A DNA stretch of 64,000 bases from Paenibacillus sp. IHBB 10380 (GTDB lineage: Bacteria > Bacillota > Bacilli > Paenibacillales > Paenibacillaceae), in the NCBI RefSeq assembly GCF_000949425.1, contig NZ_CP010976.1, positions 2,666,001 through 2,730,000 of the forward strand, written 5' to 3'. Under the pieces are notes generated by a model. The model was not told the DNA's origin, searched no databases, and worked only from the letters and a program-made list of their open reading frames with translations. Position 1 is the stretch's first letter. Each line of letters opens with the position of its first letter. The translations under genes were made by a program, and so were the position numbers. Positions 43,501-55,526 of the stretch are shown here, piece after piece.

Positions 43501-46500
43501 AACAAGCGTCTCAGTCACTGGATGAAATCTTCCGCCTATCGGCGTTCCAACGATGATATCCTCTTGCCCCGTCATTTTGTAGAGCAGAAGGTGGAAACAG
43601 GCCAGCAGAATGTGGTAGGACGTCATACCTGACGCCATTGCTAATGACTCTACCCCCTCCATCAGCGTAATGGGTAGTGAGTCGATAAGCTTGCTTCCCG
43701 CGAAGCTCTGCTCGACGGAGCGAGGCCTGTCCGTTGGCAAGTCCAGAAGCGGTAATGTTCCCGACAGTGTCTCCTGCCAATATTGCTCCTGCCGATACCG
43801 GTCATCGCTACTCATCCAAGCTTGCTGCCATACGGCAACATCTCTGTATTGGACATCAAGCGGAGGGAGTGTGCCTCTGCGGTACAACACAGAGAAATCC
43901 TTTGCCAACACAGACATGGAAATACCATCAGATACGATATGATGCATGTCGAGAAGGAGCATATGATCCTGTTCACCATTCGTCATCATCGAAGCGCGTA
44001 GAAGCGGAGCCCTCTGTAAGTCAAACGGCTCAATAAATCCTTTTGCTCCTTCCACACTATTCACATCTTCAACTCTTGTAATATTTGCTATCAACGTCAC
44101 ATGTTCATGAATGCGTTGAACAGGCACACCTTCGTTCCATTCGAAGCTCGTCCTTAGCGGTTCATGCCGGTCGATAAGACCTTGCAGCGCCTGTTGCATC
44201 CGCTCCACATCTAACTCACCTATCATCTTTAGCGCAAGTGGCAAATTGTAGGTCGTCCCAGATGGATTCACATGATGCAGCACGAACATTCGGTTCTGGG
44301 CAAGTGACAACGGATACGTAGCCTGCTGCTTCGTTCTCTGAATATTCACTACCGCTTTCCTCGGCGCCGCATCGATGAACGCCGCCATATCCTCCAATAT
44401 TGGAGCCCCGAACACATCCTTCATCGAGAAGGCGACCTCCAGTTGCTGTTCCACCGCTCCGGATAACTGAGCAGCGCGAAGCGAATGTCCACCTAATACA
44501 AAGAAATGGTCGTCTACACTTACCCGATCAACGCCAAGGATATGCCTCCATAGCTCGGCTAGTCGCCGCTCTGTTTCATTGCGCGGCTCTCCCCCGCCGA
44601 CAGAATCAGAATAAGTCGGTTGCGGAAGCCGGTTACGGTCAGTCTTACCGCTTGCACTCAGCGGTAGCGCACTCATGAAAACAAATAGCGATGGAACCAT
44701 ATATTCTGGGAGCGACCGCTTGAGTGTATTCTTCAGTTCACGCTCATCAAGTGTATAAGTTGTCACTACGTAAGCGCACAATGCTATCTCACCTACTCGA
44801 TCCTTCACTGTTGTGACAACCGCATCAGAGACCGTCTCGAGTTGCAGTAACGCATGCTCTATCTCTCCGCATTCAATCCGAAGACCCCTGATTTTAACCT
44901 GATGGTCGAATCTGCCCAAATATTCGATATTACCATCTGGTAGCCAACGCGCACGATCTCCTGTCCGATACATTCGCTCGCCAGGGAAGAATGTATCGGG
45001 TACAAATTTCTCTGCCGTCAACTCACCACGATTGAGATAACCTCTAGCGAGACCTACCCCTGCAATACAAAGCTCTCCCGGAATGCCGATTGGCTGAAGA
45101 CTCAGCTGCTCGTCAACAACATATAATCGTGTATTGTCTATCGGCGCGCCAATTGGCACTGACCCTTGTGAATAGTTGGCACAATCATAAGCGCTGACAT
45201 CCACAGTTGCCTCGGTCGGTCCATACAAATTAATGAGACTAGTGTTCGCCTCTCCACGTGAAATCATTTGATAGAAACCTTCCACATGCGCAGGCTTCAA
45301 TGCCTCTCCGCTTGTAAACACATAGCGCATATCACCGAGCGGCTTATCCCGTCCCGATTCCGTTGCATATTGAAGAAATACGCTGAGCATGGAAGGAACA
45401 AAGTGCATGACTGTCACGGACTGCTCGTCCACAACGCTCATCATGATCTGCGGCTCCTTCTCTCCATGTGGCTCCAACAAATAAACGGAAGCGCCGACAA
45501 AGCTCCACCAGAACAGCTCCCATACCGAAACATCGAACGTAATCGGTGTCTTTTGTAGAATAATATCCTGAGAATCTATAGGATATTGACATTGCATCCA
45601 ATGCAATCGGTTTATGACCGATTCGTGCTCAATCATGACACCCTTCGGTTTGCCGGTAGATCCAGATGTATAAATGACGTAGGCCAAATTCCGCGAGTTG
45701 GATATTGGTTCCAGCACTTCCGACAGAAGTTCCACGTTCTCCTCTAAACCTTCGAGATCAACAATTTCTCCTTCGAACGACAACCGATCCATCCATCTGC
45801 GCTCTGCGCACAGAAGCGTGGCCCCACTATCTTCGAGAATATAGCGAATCCGATCCTCAGGAAATTCAGGGTCGATAGGCAAGTAAGCGGCTCCGGCCTT
45901 TAAAATACCCATAATGCCAATCATCATTGCAAAAGAACGTTGTGCAACAATCGGTATGATCGAATCTGCCTCGACTCCCTTATTACGGAGTTGCAGAGCG
46001 AGCCGATTTGCCCGCTCATTCAGTTCCCCGTAAGTAAGCGTCCCTTCCCGAGATCGGATCGCAATGGCATCAGGGGTCTTCGCTACCTGTGTCTCAAACA
46101 TTCCATGAATAGTGCAGCCTTGAGGATAATCATTAATCGTATCATTCCATTCCCGAAGTAGGACTTGCTCCTCCATATCCGAGATCAAGCGAATAGAAGA
46201 AGAACTCTCCGCTGGATGATCTACCACTTGCTCCAGCAGAATCATCAATCGCTGAGCAAGACGCTCCATCGTATCTCTTCGGAACAGGCTTGTGTTAAAT
46301 TCCAATTCTCCACGTAGACCGCTGCTGCCATTACCATAAATATCTAATTTAAAATCGAGCTTGGACGTAGCATTCCCGCTAATTGGAACGGGTTGTAATC
46401 CCCATGTACGGCCCTTCACCTCAGGGTTAGCATCGAACTGGTTATGCAAAATCAGCATCGTATCAAACAGTGCATTACGCGATGGTTCATACGACAATTG

Positions 46501-49500
46501 TGCCGCTTCGATCATTCGATCAAAGGAAGTTTCTTGATACTCGAATGCTGCAAGCAATTGTTCATGGGCATCCTTTGCAATCTGAATGAAGCTTTCGACT
46601 TCCTCCACTTCAAGACGAATAGGTAGGAATCCATTAAACATCCCGACCATATTCGTCGTATCAGGATGGGTCCTTCCAGCCGTTAGGGCGCCAATGACCA
46701 AATCCCTCTGGCCCGTATATTTCTGGAGCAATATCGCATAGGATGCAAATAGCACGCTGTTTAGGCTAACGCCAATGGTGTCCGACAAATCTTGTAGGCG
46801 ATTAGATAGCTGAGCAGGGATGTCGAATACCACTGTCTCGCCACCGAAAGATTGCCGTTCTCCACGAGGGAAATCAAGTGGCATATCTAGAAGTGGTAGC
46901 GGTGCTGCAAGTTGAGACTGCCAATAACGATCACTCTCAAGCAGTCGCTCAGTCACATTCTGTTTTGTTCTCCATACGGCATAGTCCTTGTAATGAACAA
47001 GAGGTGGCTCTAGGTTCTCTCCATCTACTAGTTGTACAAGTTGCTCCATGATTAACCCGATAGATATGCCATCAGCGATAATGTGGTGCAGATTAAGGAA
47101 TAGGTAAGCTTCACCCGATTCACAACTTACAAGACGAGCGTCGAGCATTGGCGCTTGCGCCAAGTCGAGTGGCTGTACGAATGTTCGGAACAACTCTTCT
47201 AACCCATTCTCTTCACATTTTGTTTCCTGTAGCTCGAAATGGACTCGTTCATGCACAATCTGACATGCCTCGCCGCCAGTCAAACGGAACGATGTTCGTA
47301 ACGGTTCATGCAGGCTGATAAGCTCCCTAATGCCCCGCGCAAGCTCACTGCGCTGAACTTGCTTCGTTAAACGCAGTACAAGCGGAATATGATAAGTTAT
47401 CCCAACATCCCCCATTGCTTCAATAAGGAATATTCGCTGTTGTGAAGGACTCAATGGATAAGATGATGACATAGGTACCTGTAAGATTGGATCAAATGCC
47501 TCTTTACTCGCTCCGTCGATCCATGCTGCTTGTTCTCTCACCGTCGGACGCTGGAAAATCTCCTTGATCGGCATTCGAACCTGGCATTGTTTATAAATTT
47601 CAGATACGAGCGTCGCCGCTTTCAGAGAATGCCCGCCATGTTCGAAGAAATGATCGCATACACCGACAGCTTCTACCTTCAACACCTGTTGCCAGATCCC
47701 CGCAACCTTCTCCTCCGTAAGGGTCGCCGGCGCGACATATGCAGCAGCCACTCCTTGTGCGGTATAATCCGGCTCAGGCAACGCATTTTTGTTCAATTTC
47801 CCATTCGCGGTGAGCGGAAGCTTCTCCAGTTGTACGAACGCAGCGGGAATCATAAACGTCGGAAGCTTCACAGCCAGCTCTACGCGCAGCCGTTCAATAG
47901 ATATCGACTCTTCAGCTACGACATAGGCGCATAGTAGCGGATCACTATCACGGTATCTCAAGACTACAACGGCTTCTCTCATACCAGCGCACTCTAGCAG
48001 CTTACTCTCGATTTCTCCAAGCTCAATACGGAATCCGCGCAACTTCACCTGCGTATCCATTCGATCCATAAACTCTAAATTTCCATCTGGCAATCGTCTG
48101 ACCAAATCTCCCGTCTTGTATAACAATTCCCCAGCCTTGAAGGGATGCGGAATAAATTTAGAGTCAGTCATCTCTTGCATATTTAAATAACCTGAAGCTA
48201 CGCCATCACCTGCAATACATAGCTCGCCAGGAACAATTGCAGGAACCATATTTCCACTCACATCCAAGACATACGCTTCTGAATGTGCAATCGGCTTGCC
48301 AATTGGAATGATTACTCCGTCTTGTTCCAACTCTTCGACCTTATAACAGGTTGCAAAGACGGATGATTCTGTCGGTCCATATACATGTAATAGCACCCCA
48401 GGGCCTAGAGTACGTAGCGCTCTCTTAACATGCGGGGCAGATGCCCGCTCACCACCGAACAGAATGTGACGAAGCTTAGGTAACTCTTCCAGTCCATGAT
48501 CGACCAATGTATTAAACAATGCCGTAGTCGTAAAAAACACACTGACATTATTGTTTCTGACCAACCTTATCAACTGATGGATATCTAGCAGATCGTCTTC
48601 ATTTACAAGAACAAGCTTGGATCCGTTCAACAAAGCTCCATACAAGTCAAAGGTCGAACCATCAAAGGAATAATTGGATAACTGCAGCAAGACATCTTCA
48701 TCTGTTAAACGGATATAGTCTGTATCCACAACAACTCGGGAAACGTTGCGATGAGTTGTCAAAATGCCCTTCGGAATACCCGTAGAGCCAGAGGTGTACA
48801 TAATATAGGCAATATCCTGCGCCGTTGATTCAACAAACAGGTTATGGTTGTCTTCCTTCCTCCACTCCCCGCGTTTAGCATCCATATCAATGACATCGAT
48901 ACTCATATCGGATTCGCACAAAAGCTCACGGCACATACTGGTTGTCGAGGCACCCGCAATAAGTGTGGAAATACCAGCATCCTGAAGCATGAATCGAATA
49001 CGATCTGCTGGATATTTGGGATCGATTGGTACATAAGCCGAACCTGTTTTCAAGACTGCGAGAATGGCAATCGGCATGTCACAAGATCGAGAAAGCACAA
49101 GCGCGACACGCGAATGTTGGGTTACCCCACGATTTGTCATCCATCTCGCTAGCGCATTCGCCGCCTCATTTAGCTCGGCATATGTCATGGACTCTTCTTC
49201 CAACACAACTGCGATATGTTCCGGCACAAGTGAAGCTTGCTGTTCAAATATCCGATGTAGTGGAATATCCCTAGGGTACGGCGTTTGTTGTGCTTGGCTA
49301 TTACCCATAAGCATTGAACGTTCATCCGTATCCAGCAGGTTGAGTTCGATCAGAGGCGCATCGGGATACCGAACCGCTTCTCTCGCCAAGGCGATGTAGT
49401 GACGAGCAAACTGCTGCACCGTCTCTGAACTATACAAATCAAGCGCATATTCGATGGAAATATTAATGCCTTCTTCTGACGATACACATTCCCAACTCAT

Positions 49501-52500
49501 ATCAAACTTCGCTGTGTTCGTGTCCATAGGTGCTGGTTTAAATGTTACTTCCGTCGCTCTGAATTCCGGAAGCTCCATATTTTGCAACGTAAACACGGTA
49601 TCGAACATTGGGTTGCGTCCATATTCCCGTTTAGCCTGAGCCAGTTCCACAATCTCTTCATAGGGAACCTCCTGATTACCTAGTGATGCCATCATATCGC
49701 CGCTCATTTTTTCCAAACATTGGAATAATGGTAGTGTGTGGTCCACCTGGAGTCTAAGCGGCACCATATTGACGAACAAGCCAACAATACCATCCATCTC
49801 CGAGCGCGTTCTTCCAGCTGCGACTGTTCCAATGACGACGTCATCAGCTCCCGTATACTTACTTAGCAATATGTAATAAATCGAAACTAATACGGCATAT
49901 AGCGTACTCCCCGTTTGAGCAGCCAGTAGCTCCAGCTCTGTTGTGAGCTTCGCATCCAAAATAACTTTTTCTGTTGCTCCCCTATAACTAGGGTTTAGCG
50001 GTCGCAAATAATCCATTGGGATATTAACCGTTGGAACACCATTGTCGAATAACTTCCGCCAGTACATTTGCTGTTTAACCTTACGTTCGTCTTGTTTGGA
50101 TGCTTCCTCCCATAAGACAATATCACCGTAGTCTAGCGTCATTGGAAGAAGTTCCTTACCTTCGTACAAGGCAACAAATTCTCCAATCAAAATACCCATC
50201 GCCGTACCATCAGTAATCAGATGATGCATGTCGAACAACATAAGATGGCCCTCATCCTCCAGAGTGATCAGTTCAATCCGGAACAATGGTGCCTTGTCTA
50301 GCAAATAAGATTGAAGAAATGACTTCATCCTGCTCTGTATTCCACTCTCTAACCATTCGCGACCATCCACATATGCAATTGGCAGTTCTACATCTGTTGC
50401 AATGCGCTGTACTACCCGATCATCTTCCATAACGAATGAAGTGCGTAATCCGGCATGCCGTCCAACAAGTAATCGCCAAGCCTGCTGGAATCTATCCAGA
50501 TCCAACTTTCCGTCAATGGTAATCGATTGTGGCAGGTGATAGTTAAGTAAGCCCGGATTCATCTCTTCGAGAATATATAATCTCCTCTGTGCAGATGAAG
50601 CTGGATACCAGTCCCTCGACTCCACCTTCTCAATACGCCCTTGCGCGTTACTTCGAACGTTACCCTCTACCATATCGTCGATAAAAGTAGCCAGTGATCG
50701 GACAGTATGATGTTGGAAGAGCTCACCAAGCGAAATGTCTATAGCGAACGTCTCTTGCAGTTGGGCTGCTACGTAAGTCGCCCGCAGAGAATTACCTCCA
50801 TTCTCCAGAAAATGACTCTCAATTCCGATCCGATCCCTCTTAAGTACCTTATGCCATATAGCTAATATTTTGTGCTCTGTATCCGTGCTAGGAGGAACAA
50901 TTATTTCTTCAGTAGGCTCCAGTTCCAATGCTTGCTCCAGTAAGTCCAACTCTGCGAGAACAGAAGCAAACTCACCGCTTCGCATACTATCGGCAAGGAT
51001 ATATCGTTGAATTTTTCCGGAGGTTGTCTTTGGAATACGTCGTACCGGAACAATGAGCTTCACATGAAATCCAGTTCTTCGGTTTAAGAGCCTCTGAATT
51101 TGATCTCTTAGCGGCATGAATCCGCCCAGCTTGCCACGATACTGAATGAATACCACAATCTCATCCTGTTTTGATACATCATCTTGAACAGCGCAGATGG
51201 CCACTTTTCCGATTTCAGCACCGTTAACTTCACTTACGAGTGCCTCAAGATCATGTGGATATACGTTTTGTCCGTTCACGAAGATAATATCCTTTATACG
51301 ACCAGTCACATATAAACGGCCATAGCGCATAAATCCAAGATCACCTGTATTAAGCCAACCGTCTGGGGATATCGTTACTTCGTTTACATCCGGTCGATTG
51401 AAATAACCTTTTGTCACATTGCTACCCTTGATATGTACAAGACCGACGTTGCCATCAGAGACTTCTTTCCCCTTCTCGTTGCAGACTCGCACATTACAAT
51501 CCAGCACTGGAAATCCAAGCTCTACAATTTCGATATAATCTGGATCCTCAGATGATATGATTTGTATCTCGTCATCGATATTCATACTCTTCCTGTTCAA
51601 GTAGAGTGAATTTAACCTTTCCTCCACATGCGGGAACGTCACAGCCAAACTAGCCTCGGCTAATCCATATACGGGAAAAATGCAATTTTCACTAAGCCCA
51701 TATGGCTTCATGTGCGCAATGAATTGCCGGATATGAGTTGCTGATATTGGCTCCGCCCCGTTGAAGATGAGGCGTACTGAAGATAAATCCCAATGCAGCG
51801 CAGCCTCAGCTTTAAAGTGCTGGAGAAAATGAACATAACCGAAGTTTGGCGATGACAAACAAGTAATACGATGTTTATTTGTCAATTCCATCCACTTCAT
51901 CGGATGAAGCACGAACATCGACGTAGGCATTTGCCATTGATTCATTCCCCCTAGAATTGGGGTTAGATGAAACCCTATTAAGCCCATATCATGGGTTAAG
52001 GGTAGCCAGCTTAGAGATGAATCTGCTTCTGTTGATTGGGACCCAGCCATTATCGCCCGCATATTTGACAACAGATTACCATGCGTTAATACAACACCTT
52101 TAGGATCTCCTGTTGAGCCTGATGTGAACTGTATAACGGCTACATCTTCTTCTGTTGAATCATAAATGCTACCCAGTCGACTAAGCCCGACTCCAGCTTC
52201 CATCATTTCTTCTATATACATCATTCTGCTCTGGAGCTTCTCTACTGCCTTAGGCTCTTCATTCTTCGAACAATAAGCGAGAACAGATTCCCAAATGTCA
52301 GGCTCACACAGCAAATACGGTTCACCAAGCTGCTTACTTACTTGGAGTAGCTTTCTCCGCCCTTCATCCGTTCGTCCCGCCGTAAGCGGAACTGGGATCA
52401 TTCCGCCTAATACACAGGCCCAGAACAGAACAATAAACCGTTCATTGTCTTCTGTCTGGAGTACGACATAACTTTTAACACCCATTCCTCTTTCTTGCAG

Positions 52501-52641
52501 TTGGCCTAACACCACTTGGGCAGTCTCGAGAAGCTGTCCGTACGACATGAATCGCTCTCTTCCCGCTTCACAAAACGTTATTCCAGCACCATTTCTTTGA
52601 CTTGCAAGGAGTACTTGCGAGAGATTGTGGACTAAGCTCAT
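40564..52641 (-). CDS. NRPS with fatty-acyl-AMP ligase loader (FAAL-T-C-A-T-C-A-T-C-A-T-half C)
   Basis: The 4025-aa product starts with an acyl-AMP ligase (about 1-580; [11 protein letters not shown] about 177 and the FAAL-type [16 protein letters not shown]). T0 is GGNSLRA (Ser about 617). Modules: C1 HHLITDG (about 809), A1 (about 1284), T1 (about 1669); C2 HHIIADG (about 1854), A2 (about 2327), T2 (about 2717); C3 HHIVSDG (about 2902), A3 (about 3370), T3 GGESLLLI (about 3764). The last 220 residues look like a C-terminal half condensation domain. Pockets by GrsA alignment: A1 D-G-F-F-L-G-V-V-F, matching isoleucine-type codes (Val possible); A2 and A3 D-V-W-H-F-S-L-V-D, serine. It therefore builds fatty acyl-Ile-Ser-Ser and passes it to the KS of the next synthase. 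There are no E domains. Confidence 0.93.
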   Translation of the reverse strand: MSLVHNLSQVLLASQRNGAGITFCEAGRERFMSYGQLLETAQVVLGQLQERGMGVKSYVVLQTEDNERFIVLFWACVLGGMIPVPLTAGRTDEGRRKLLQVSKQLGEPYLLCEPDIWESVLAYCSKNEEPKAVEKLQSRMMYIEEMMEAGVGLSRLGSIYDSTEEDVAVIQFTSGSTGDPKGVVLTHGNLLSNMRAIMAGSQSTEADSSLSWLPLTHDMGLIGFHLTPILGGMNQWQMPTSMFVLHPMKWMELTNKHRITCLSSPNFGYVHFLQHFKAEAALHWDLSSVRLIFNGAEPISATHIRQFIAHMKPYGLSENCIFPVYGLAEASLAVTFPHVEERLNSLYLNRKSMNIDDEIQIISSEDPDYIEIVELGFPVLDCNVRVCNEKGKEVSDGNVGLVHIKGSNVTKGYFNRPDVNEVTISPDGWLNTGDLGFMRYGRLYVTGRIKDIIFVNGQNVYPHDLEALVSEVNGAEIGKVAICAVQDDVSKQDEIVVFIQYRGKLGGFMPLRDQIQRLLNRRTGFHVKLIVPVRRIPKTTSGKIQRYILADSMRSGEFASVLAELDLLEQALELEPTEEIIVPPSTDTEHKILAIWHKVLKRDRIGIESHFLENGGNSLRATYVAAQLQETFAIDISLGELFQHHTVRSLATFIDDMVEGNVRSNAQGRIEKVESRDWYPASSAQRRLYILEEMNPGLLNYHLPQSITIDGKLDLDRFQQAWRLLVGRHAGLRTSFVMEDDRVVQRIATDVELPIAYVDGREWLESGIQSRMKSFLQSYLLDKAPLFRIELITLEDEGHLMLFDMHHLITDGTAMGILIGEFVALYEGKELLPMTLDYGDIVLWEEASKQDERKVKQQMYWRKLFDNGVPTVNIPMDYLRPLNPSYRGATEKVILDAKLTTELELLAAQTGSTLYAVLVSIYYILLSKYTGADDVVIGTVAAGRTRSEMDGIVGLFVNMVPLRLQVDHTLPLFQCLEKMSGDMMASLGNQEVPYEEIVELAQAKREYGRNPMFDTVFTLQNMELPEFRATEVTFKPAPMDTNTAKFDMSWECVSSEEGINISIEYALDLYSSETVQQFARHYIALAREAVRYPDAPLIELNLLDTDERSMLMGNSQAQQTPYPRDIPLHRIFEQQASLVPEHIAVVLEEESMTYAELNEAANALARWMTNRGVTQHSRVALVLSRSCDMPIAILAVLKTGSAYVPIDPKYPADRIRFMLQDAGISTLIAGASTTSMCRELLCESDMSIDVIDMDAKRGEWRKEDNHNLFVESTAQDIAYIMYTSGSTGIPKGILTTHRNVSRVVVDTDYIRLTDEDVLLQLSNYSFDGSTFDLYGALLNGSKLVLVNEDDLLDIHQLIRLVRNNNVSVFFTTTALFNTLVDHGLEELPKLRHILFGGERASAPHVKRALRTLGPGVLLHVYGPTESSVFATCYKVEELEQDGVIIPIGKPIAHSEAYVLDVSGNMVPAIVPGELCIAGDGVASGYLNMQEMTDSKFIPHPFKAGELLYKTGDLVRRLPDGNLEFMDRMDTQVKLRGFRIELGEIESKLLECAGMREAVVVLRYRDSDPLLCAYVVAEESISIERLRVELAVKLPTFMIPAAFVQLEKLPLTANGKLNKNALPEPDYTAQGVAAAYVAPATLTEEKVAGIWQQVLKVEAVGVCDHFFEHGGHSLKAATLVSEIYKQCQVRMPIKEIFQRPTVREQAAWIDGASKEAFDPILQVPMSSSYPLSPSQQRIFLIEAMGDVGITYHIPLVLRLTKQVQRSELARGIRELISLHEPLRTSFRLTGGEACQIVHERVHFELQETKCEENGLEELFRTFVQPLDLAQAPMLDARLVSCESGEAYLFLNLHHIIADGISIGLIMEQLVQLVDGENLEPPLVHYKDYAVWRTKQNVTERLLESDRYWQSQLAAPLPLLDMPLDFPRGERQSFGGETVVFDIPAQLSNRLQDLSDTIGVSLNSVLFASYAILLQKYTGQRDLVIGALTAGRTHPDTTNMVGMFNGFLPIRLEVEEVESFIQIAKDAHEQLLAAFEYQETSFDRMIEAAQLSYEPSRNALFDTMLILHNQFDANPEVKGRTWGLQPVPISGNATSKLDFKLDIYGNGSSGLRGELEFNTSLFRRDTMERLAQRLMILLEQVVDHPAESSSSIRLISDMEEQVLLREWNDTINDYPQGCTIHGMFETQVAKTPDAIAIRSREGTLTYGELNERANRLALQLRNKGVEADSIIPIVAQRSFAMMIGIMGILKAGAAYLPIDPEFPEDRIRYILEDSGATLLCAERRWMDRLSFEGEIVDLEGLEENVELLSEVLEPISNSRNLAYVIYTSGSTGKPKGVMIEHESVINRLHWMQCQYPIDSQDIILQKTPITFDVSVWELFWWSFVGASVYLLEPHGEKEPQIMMSVVDEQSVTVMHFVPSMLSVFLQYATESGRDKPLGDMRYVFTSGEALKPAHVEGFYQMISRGEANTSLINLYGPTEATVDVSAYDCANYSQGSVPIGAPIDNTRLYVVDEQLSLQPIGIPGELCIAGVGLARGYLNRGELTAEKFVPDTFFPGERMYRTGDRARWLPDGNIEYLGRFDHQVKIRGLRIECGEIEHALLQLETVSDAVVTTVKDRVGEIALCAYVVTTYTLDERELKNTLKRSLPEYMVPSLFVFMSALPLSASGKTDRNRLPQPTYSDSVGGGEPRNETERRLAELWRHILGVDRVSVDDHFFVLGGHSLRAAQLSGAVEQQLEVAFSMKDVFGAPILEDMAAFIDAAPRKAVVNIQRTKQQATYPLSLAQNRMFVLHHVNPSGTTYNLPLALKMIGELDVERMQQALQGLIDRHEPLRTSFEWNEGVPVQRIHEHVTLIANITRVEDVNSVEGAKGFIEPFDLQRAPLLRASMMTNGEQDHMLLLDMHHIVSDGISMSVLAKDFSVLYRRGTLPPLDVQYRDVAVWQQAWMSSDDRYRQEQYWQETLSGTLPLLDLPTDRPRSVEQSFAGSKLIDSLPITLMEGVESLAMASGMTSYHILLACFHLLLYKMTGQEDIIVGTPIGGRFHPVTETLVGMFVNTVAIRSEPSGDLTFLEFAESIKERVLGAMHNGMLPFEHCVTALDVPRDLSRNPIFDVMFVLQNMETPTMEADKLRLESCSLEHAVSKLDMTFELAEREGRMDIAVEYATALFDPDSIRRIISSYIRIVETVTRDEDIPLCQISLLTAEEEASQINAFNGTAIAYPSQRTVESYLEAQAEWIPHATAVVDDELGEMSYGELNERANRLARALRKRGVKCEDTVAIMMERSIEMVIAIFGILKAGAAYVPIAPQLPEERIHYMLSDSGATIVLTRGTGFRNLALGSEILDVANVLQQEQDGSALEKIHHSRNLAYVLYTSGSTGQPKGVMIEHHSIVNRIMWMQNNYSLDMDDVILQKTPITFDVSVWELFWWSFVGAKLCLLAPGGEKDPGAIVNAIAKHAVTTMHFVPSMLHLFMDSLGIVEAGEDLVSLRTIFASGEALTVDQVERFRSNIGKPYHAALINLYGPTEATVDVSYYNCMEEESLTSVPIGKPIDNISLYVVNDALRLQPVGIAGELCISGVGLARGYWRRPDLTTDRFVKNPFVAGEVMYRTGDLARWLPDGNIEYLGRMDHQVKIRGYRIECGEIEHALINHPSVKEAVVIKREGTAGSAEFLCAYIVSSEPVTSMQLREHLATTLPDYMIPAVYVELPQMPLSPNGKVDLKALPAPDGMLDTGMRYVEVSGETQRAIVVVWGELLGRSDIGANHNFFDVGGESLLLIRVHQRLDELYPGVLKVTDLFNYPTIALLAEFIDSRGDRLRVWHWSGISLRDDCTNEAYAAQWKGSFQLTLDTDLVQGLNKLAESQSVAVESVTLALYLLFWKQQADSNHILLPVATSKGRIAPIEIDFSTVKEFNEMLRVVVSSLTDAEVNYDLQQVKLERENHDGFSVAPLYVDGSKNSITTGQELLQVFDIVLTMDSSKGTAAKGVINGLLEFNARRLKKEKVKEWAQGYVKLLRMAVHQFQQTANSATDDN

Positions 52642-52668
52642 TTAGCTCCCCTACTTTCGTCTCAGATA

Positions 52669-53052
52669 TTAAACCGTAGTGGAGTGCAGCTCTTTATAAG
52701 AGTCCGTTACGATACGATTATTTTCATCCATAATGACTACATTAGGCTTATAATTCCTTGCTTCGCTCTCCTCCATCATCGCGTACGAGATAATAATCAC
52801 CAGATCGCCAGGTTGTACCAACCGAGCAGCAGCTCCATTCAGACAAACAACACCAGATCCTCTAGGTCCAACAATGACATATGTCTCCAGTCTTGCTCCG
52901 TTATTGATGTTAACGATCTGTACCTTTTCGTTCTCGATGATATTAGAAGCATCTAGAATATCTTCATCGATCGTAATGCTTCCTACATAATTTAAATTTG
53001 CTTCCGTTACAACCGCACGATGGATTTTTGACTTATGGATTTCTCTGAACAT
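52669..53052 (-). CDS. panD: Aspartate 1-decarboxylase PanD
   Basis: The product is about 127 aa, the normal length, starting [20 protein letters not shown] after GGGAG (a longer frame adds 22 unlikely residues). The self-cleavage site giving the pyruvoyl group is present as YVGSITID (Gly-Ser), with Tyr of [11 protein letters not shown] and the [14 protein letters not shown] core. It converts L-aspartate to beta-alanine. It is the first gene of the biosynthetic operon, 27 bases before the NRPS, and not with panB/panC. It may supply beta-alanine as a building block or boost pantetheine supply for the carrier domains; the first seems likelier. Confidence 0.92.
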   Translation of the reverse strand: MFREIHKSKIHRAVVTEANLNYVGSITIDEDILDASNIIENEKVQIVNINNGARLETYVIVGPRGSGVVCLNGAAARLVQPGDLVIIISYAMMEESEARNYKPNVVIMDENNRIVTDSYKELHSTTV

Positions 53053-53148
53053 AAATACACGCTCCCTATGGAAAATTGAGTAGTTTAAATACCCGAGTTT
53101 GACGACGCTTTCTTCCATTCATTGATACAGCGTAGGCTCTCGGGTTTT

Positions 53149-53154
53149 ATTATA
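53149..53154 (-). promoter_or_regulatory. Candidate -10 of the biosynthetic operon promoter
   Basis: The minus strand carries a perfect TATAAT about 100 bases before the panD ATG. The region 17-18 bases upstream (CTTCATT) is a poor -35, so an activator may be needed. No other promoter-like sequence is closer to panD. Confidence 0.35.
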
Positions 53155-53187
53155 AATATGTAGACCCTTAATGAAGGAGGTACTATC

Positions 53188-53271
53188 TTGTTTCTTAATA
53201 AAGTCACCCGTCAGCGCCAAATCCAGCACATTGCGCAATGGTTACGGGATTTAAATAACACCTTCCTATAA
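53188..53271 (+). other. Very short ORF with strong ribosome binding site
   Basis: AAGGAGG (53174-53180) precedes a TTG that opens 27 codons (FLNKVTRQRQIQHIAQWLRD...). It is divergent to panD. It could be a leader peptide or a fragment of a lost gene; no family is evident. Confidence 0.2.
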
Positions 53272-53890
53272 GCTAATAATTCGCGCAAGTTGAAAAAGGT
53301 CAAAAGAGAAGTTTACGCCTCCTTTCGAAATCTCCGTTGTCTCACTAAAGGGAAAATGCGTACGATAAATCGCTTTCAAATTCAGACAACGGAAAACCGA
53401 GCTAGTAGAAATAATCTAAGATGAGTGGATGAGTAGATTAAATAGTGACTGCGAGTTGTATAAGTGAGTTGGTCGGATTGTATGTGTGCGTTGAGCGGGT
53501 TATATGTGTAAATTGAGTATGCGAGTGATTGAGTAAGTAGGAAATGTGAGTTGAATGACGTGTAGTCTTACTTGTTGGGGGAGACTGACGATGATGCATG
53601 TCCAGATACCACAGATGGATAATTCGTGAGTTTGTGTAATTAATCCAGTAAAAGAATTATTAAATTGTTGCGATCAATGGGTCTATTGAATTATCAAGGA
53701 ACATATTATGACTTATACTTTAACATTTTTCTCCAAAAAATGATACAATTCAATGATTCGACCTCATACCTATAGTAGATGTTTAGCCCCATTAACGTAA
53801 GGGTGATTATTTTGTTAAATAGGGGGAAATTTAAGTTGATATACTGACCATAGGTCGATAATGGTTTTTAAGCAAAGTATGTAGAAACAT
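53272..53890. other. Gene-free stretch upstream of the biosynthetic operon
   Basis: No supported gene on either strand. From about 53420 to 53570 the plus strand is strongly enriched in G and T, with many GAGT/GTGAGTTG/GTATGTGTG words, like decayed repeats. From about 53690 the composition becomes AT-rich. It may be regulatory or a relic of insertion. Confidence 0.4.
53333..53393. repeat. 10-bp perfect inverted repeat
   Basis: TCCGTTGTCT (53333-53342) is the exact reverse complement of AGACAACGGA (53384-53393), separated by 41 bases. It could be an operator pair or the ends of a tiny insertion remnant. Confidence 0.45.
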
Positions 53891-53919
53891 TTAAAAACCG
53901 CAGGTGCAATACCTACGGT
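53890..53919 (-). terminator. Terminator of the trehalose operon
   Basis: ACCGCAGGT (53897-53905) pairs with ACCTACGGT (53911-53919) with one mismatch. The minus strand continues TTTTTAAATG. It lies about 75 bases after the HAD gene. Confidence 0.7.
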
Positions 53920-53994
53920 CAACAGCATAACTATATTTACTAAATCAAATCTATGATGCGGCATAATTTAGAGGAATGAACCTGATCTAGATGA

Positions 53995-54684
53995 TCATAT
54001 CGTTTGTTTCGTCATTTCGGATGAAGTTACAAATATATTAGAGATTAGATGATCGAACTCCAGATCACTTAAAGACTGTACTCTGTGATACGAAGAATCA
54101 AATTCAAGTGCCTCTGTCAACGGGTTAGGCGTGATCACGCAATGCATTCCTGCATTCTTCGCAGCGATTGCACCATTAGGAGAATCCTCAATTGCTACCG
54201 CTTCATTAGCCTGTACTCCTAAGCATGCAAGCGTCTGTATATATAGTTCGGGATCAGGTTTAACATTCCTTACATCATCGGCAGTACGAATGCAATCGAA
54301 ATAATGATGAAGACCCAATTGATCTAAATGTTTATTAACCCATTCCTTAGAAGAACTTGACGCCAATCCGATACGGAGACCCGCAGCTTTAGCAGAATCT
54401 AGATAATGCTGGATCCCAGAACGAATCTGCTCGCTCTCCATTAGCTTAGAATGACAAATGTTTATAGAATCTCTAAATAACTGCCGATCGATAGGTAACT
54501 TTAACTCCGTTATTAAATACTCATAGGGATCAAAATTTGTTGAGCTAGTCCCAATGCATTCAGAGTACTGTTCAAGAGTTAAATCCACCCCATGTTCCTT
54601 ATATGCCTCGCGAAAGGCAACATACCATGCTGTTTCTGTATCAATAATCGTACCATCAAAATCAAATATTAAGGCCTTAATCAT
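53995..54684 (-). CDS. HAD-family hydrolase (beta-phosphoglucomutase-like)
   Basis: The product is about 229 aa, starting MIKALIFDFDGTIIDTE after GGAGG (a longer frame is unlikely). HAD motifs: DFDGT (two Asp), LASSSSKEW (motif II Ser), VKPDPELY (motif III Lys) and IEDSPNGAIAAKNAGM (motif IV). The helical cap follows motif I, as in the PgmB/YhcW group. It is the last gene of the trehalose operon, so it may dephosphorylate or isomerise a sugar phosphate made from trehalose-6-phosphate; the exact substrate is unknown. Confidence 0.82.
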   Translation of the reverse strand: MIKALIFDFDGTIIDTETAWYVAFREAYKEHGVDLTLEQYSECIGTSSTNFDPYEYLITELKLPIDRQLFRDSINICHSKLMESEQIRSGIQHYLDSAKAAGLRIGLASSSSKEWVNKHLDQLGLHHYFDCIRTADDVRNVKPDPELYIQTLACLGVQANEAVAIEDSPNGAIAAKNAGMHCVITPNPLTEALEFDSSYHRVQSLSDLEFDHLISNIFVTSSEMTKQTI

Positions 54685-54748
54685 AATTACGCCTCCATTC
54701 GTTAGGTAATTCCCACTTCCAATAAGATTCAGATTGTATCGAAATCTA

Positions 54749-55486
54749 CTACTCTTTCCCTTGCACACGACGAGCGAAATCTACAAATTGAAACTTATCC
54801 AATCGGTGTCTAGATTCGGTATATTGAAAAAGTGTCGTATCTTCCAAATATACATAATTACGTACGACTACTACATGTAAGTAGTGATGCAGGTCAAGGA
54901 GCTGAGCATCCTCTTCTGTTGATTCTTCTACTGAAATGACCTTCTTAGCATAGCTTATTTTCACATCCAGCTCTTGTTCAAGATATTCATAAATCGATCC
55001 TGCAGCTATGGATGCATCCATGAAAGGGACAACGCTCGGAAGAAAACAATCCTTATCTAGAATGATCCGTTCTCCTTCAATTTCACGAACACGGATAACC
55101 TTCCAGATGGAATCTCCTTTTATCAGTTGAAGTTGCCTCGAAATTTCAGGCGGCGCTTCGATCAGCTCTGCTTGATGCACAAACGTTTGCGAGGGTCTTC
55201 CAATCCGCTCCGACATCTCTTTGAAACTGACTAAGCCAGTGATAGGGAAATCCATCCGCCCAATATCAAGCACGAAGGAGCCTTTACCCTTAATTTTGTG
55301 GATATAGCCATTCTCAGACAGCAGTTGGAGTGCTTTACGGACCGTTTCTCGTGAAGTATTGTACGCTTCCGTAAGCTCATTCTCTGAAGGTAACTTGGCA
55401 CCTGGACTCAACTCATTATTTTGTATTTGGTCAGTAAAGTCTTTATAGATATGCAAAAATATATTCTTCTTCAATGTGATCACCAC
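54749..55486 (-). CDS. treR: GntR-family trehalose operon repressor TreR
   Basis: The 245-aa product has an N-terminal GntR winged helix (ELSPGAKLPSENELTEAYN then TSRETVRKALQLLSENGYI) and a C-terminal UTRA ligand domain (FPITGLVSFKEMSERIG...), with FQYTESRHRLDKFQFVDFARR near the end. TreR binds TGTATATACA-type operators and lets go when trehalose-6-phosphate accumulates. Two such boxes flank the treA promoter (59300-59337). The start is GTG at 55486 or a TTG 12 bases further in. Confidence 0.93.
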   Translation of the reverse strand: MVITLKKNIFLHIYKDFTDQIQNNELSPGAKLPSENELTEAYNTSRETVRKALQLLSENGYIHKIKGKGSFVLDIGRMDFPITGLVSFKEMSERIGRPSQTFVHQAELIEAPPEISRQLQLIKGDSIWKVIRVREIEGERIILDKDCFLPSVVPFMDASIAAGSIYEYLEQELDVKISYAKKVISVEESTEEDAQLLDLHHYLHVVVVRNYVYLEDTTLFQYTESRHRLDKFQFVDFARRVQGKE

Positions 55487-55526
55487 GCTTATTGTATCAT
55501 GATTTCACCCATTTATAACAACGACA

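Larger units (their letters stand above)
16640..53052 (-). other. Hybrid NRPS/PKS lipopeptide biosynthetic operon
   Basis: Ten genes are on one strand with gaps of 1-99 bases or 4-base overlaps, from panD (53052) to an M20 peptidase (16640). Megasynthase order: loader FAAL-T, then three C-A-T modules (Ile/Val, Ser, Ser); next KS-T and three C-A-T modules (X, Gly, Gly) plus a final C; last A-T (Y). A free malonyltransferase and a type II thioesterase support them. There is no terminal TE domain, exporter or regulator. Confidence 0.9.

Noticed and set aside
24491..52641. Epimerisation domains giving D-residues
   Set aside because: Each T domain is followed by a C domain, a KS or a half C domain; no separate E domain of about 450 residues is present.
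53188..53271. Transposase gene fragment
   Set aside because: 27 codons show no recognisable transposase motif and no terminal repeats or target duplication were found around it.
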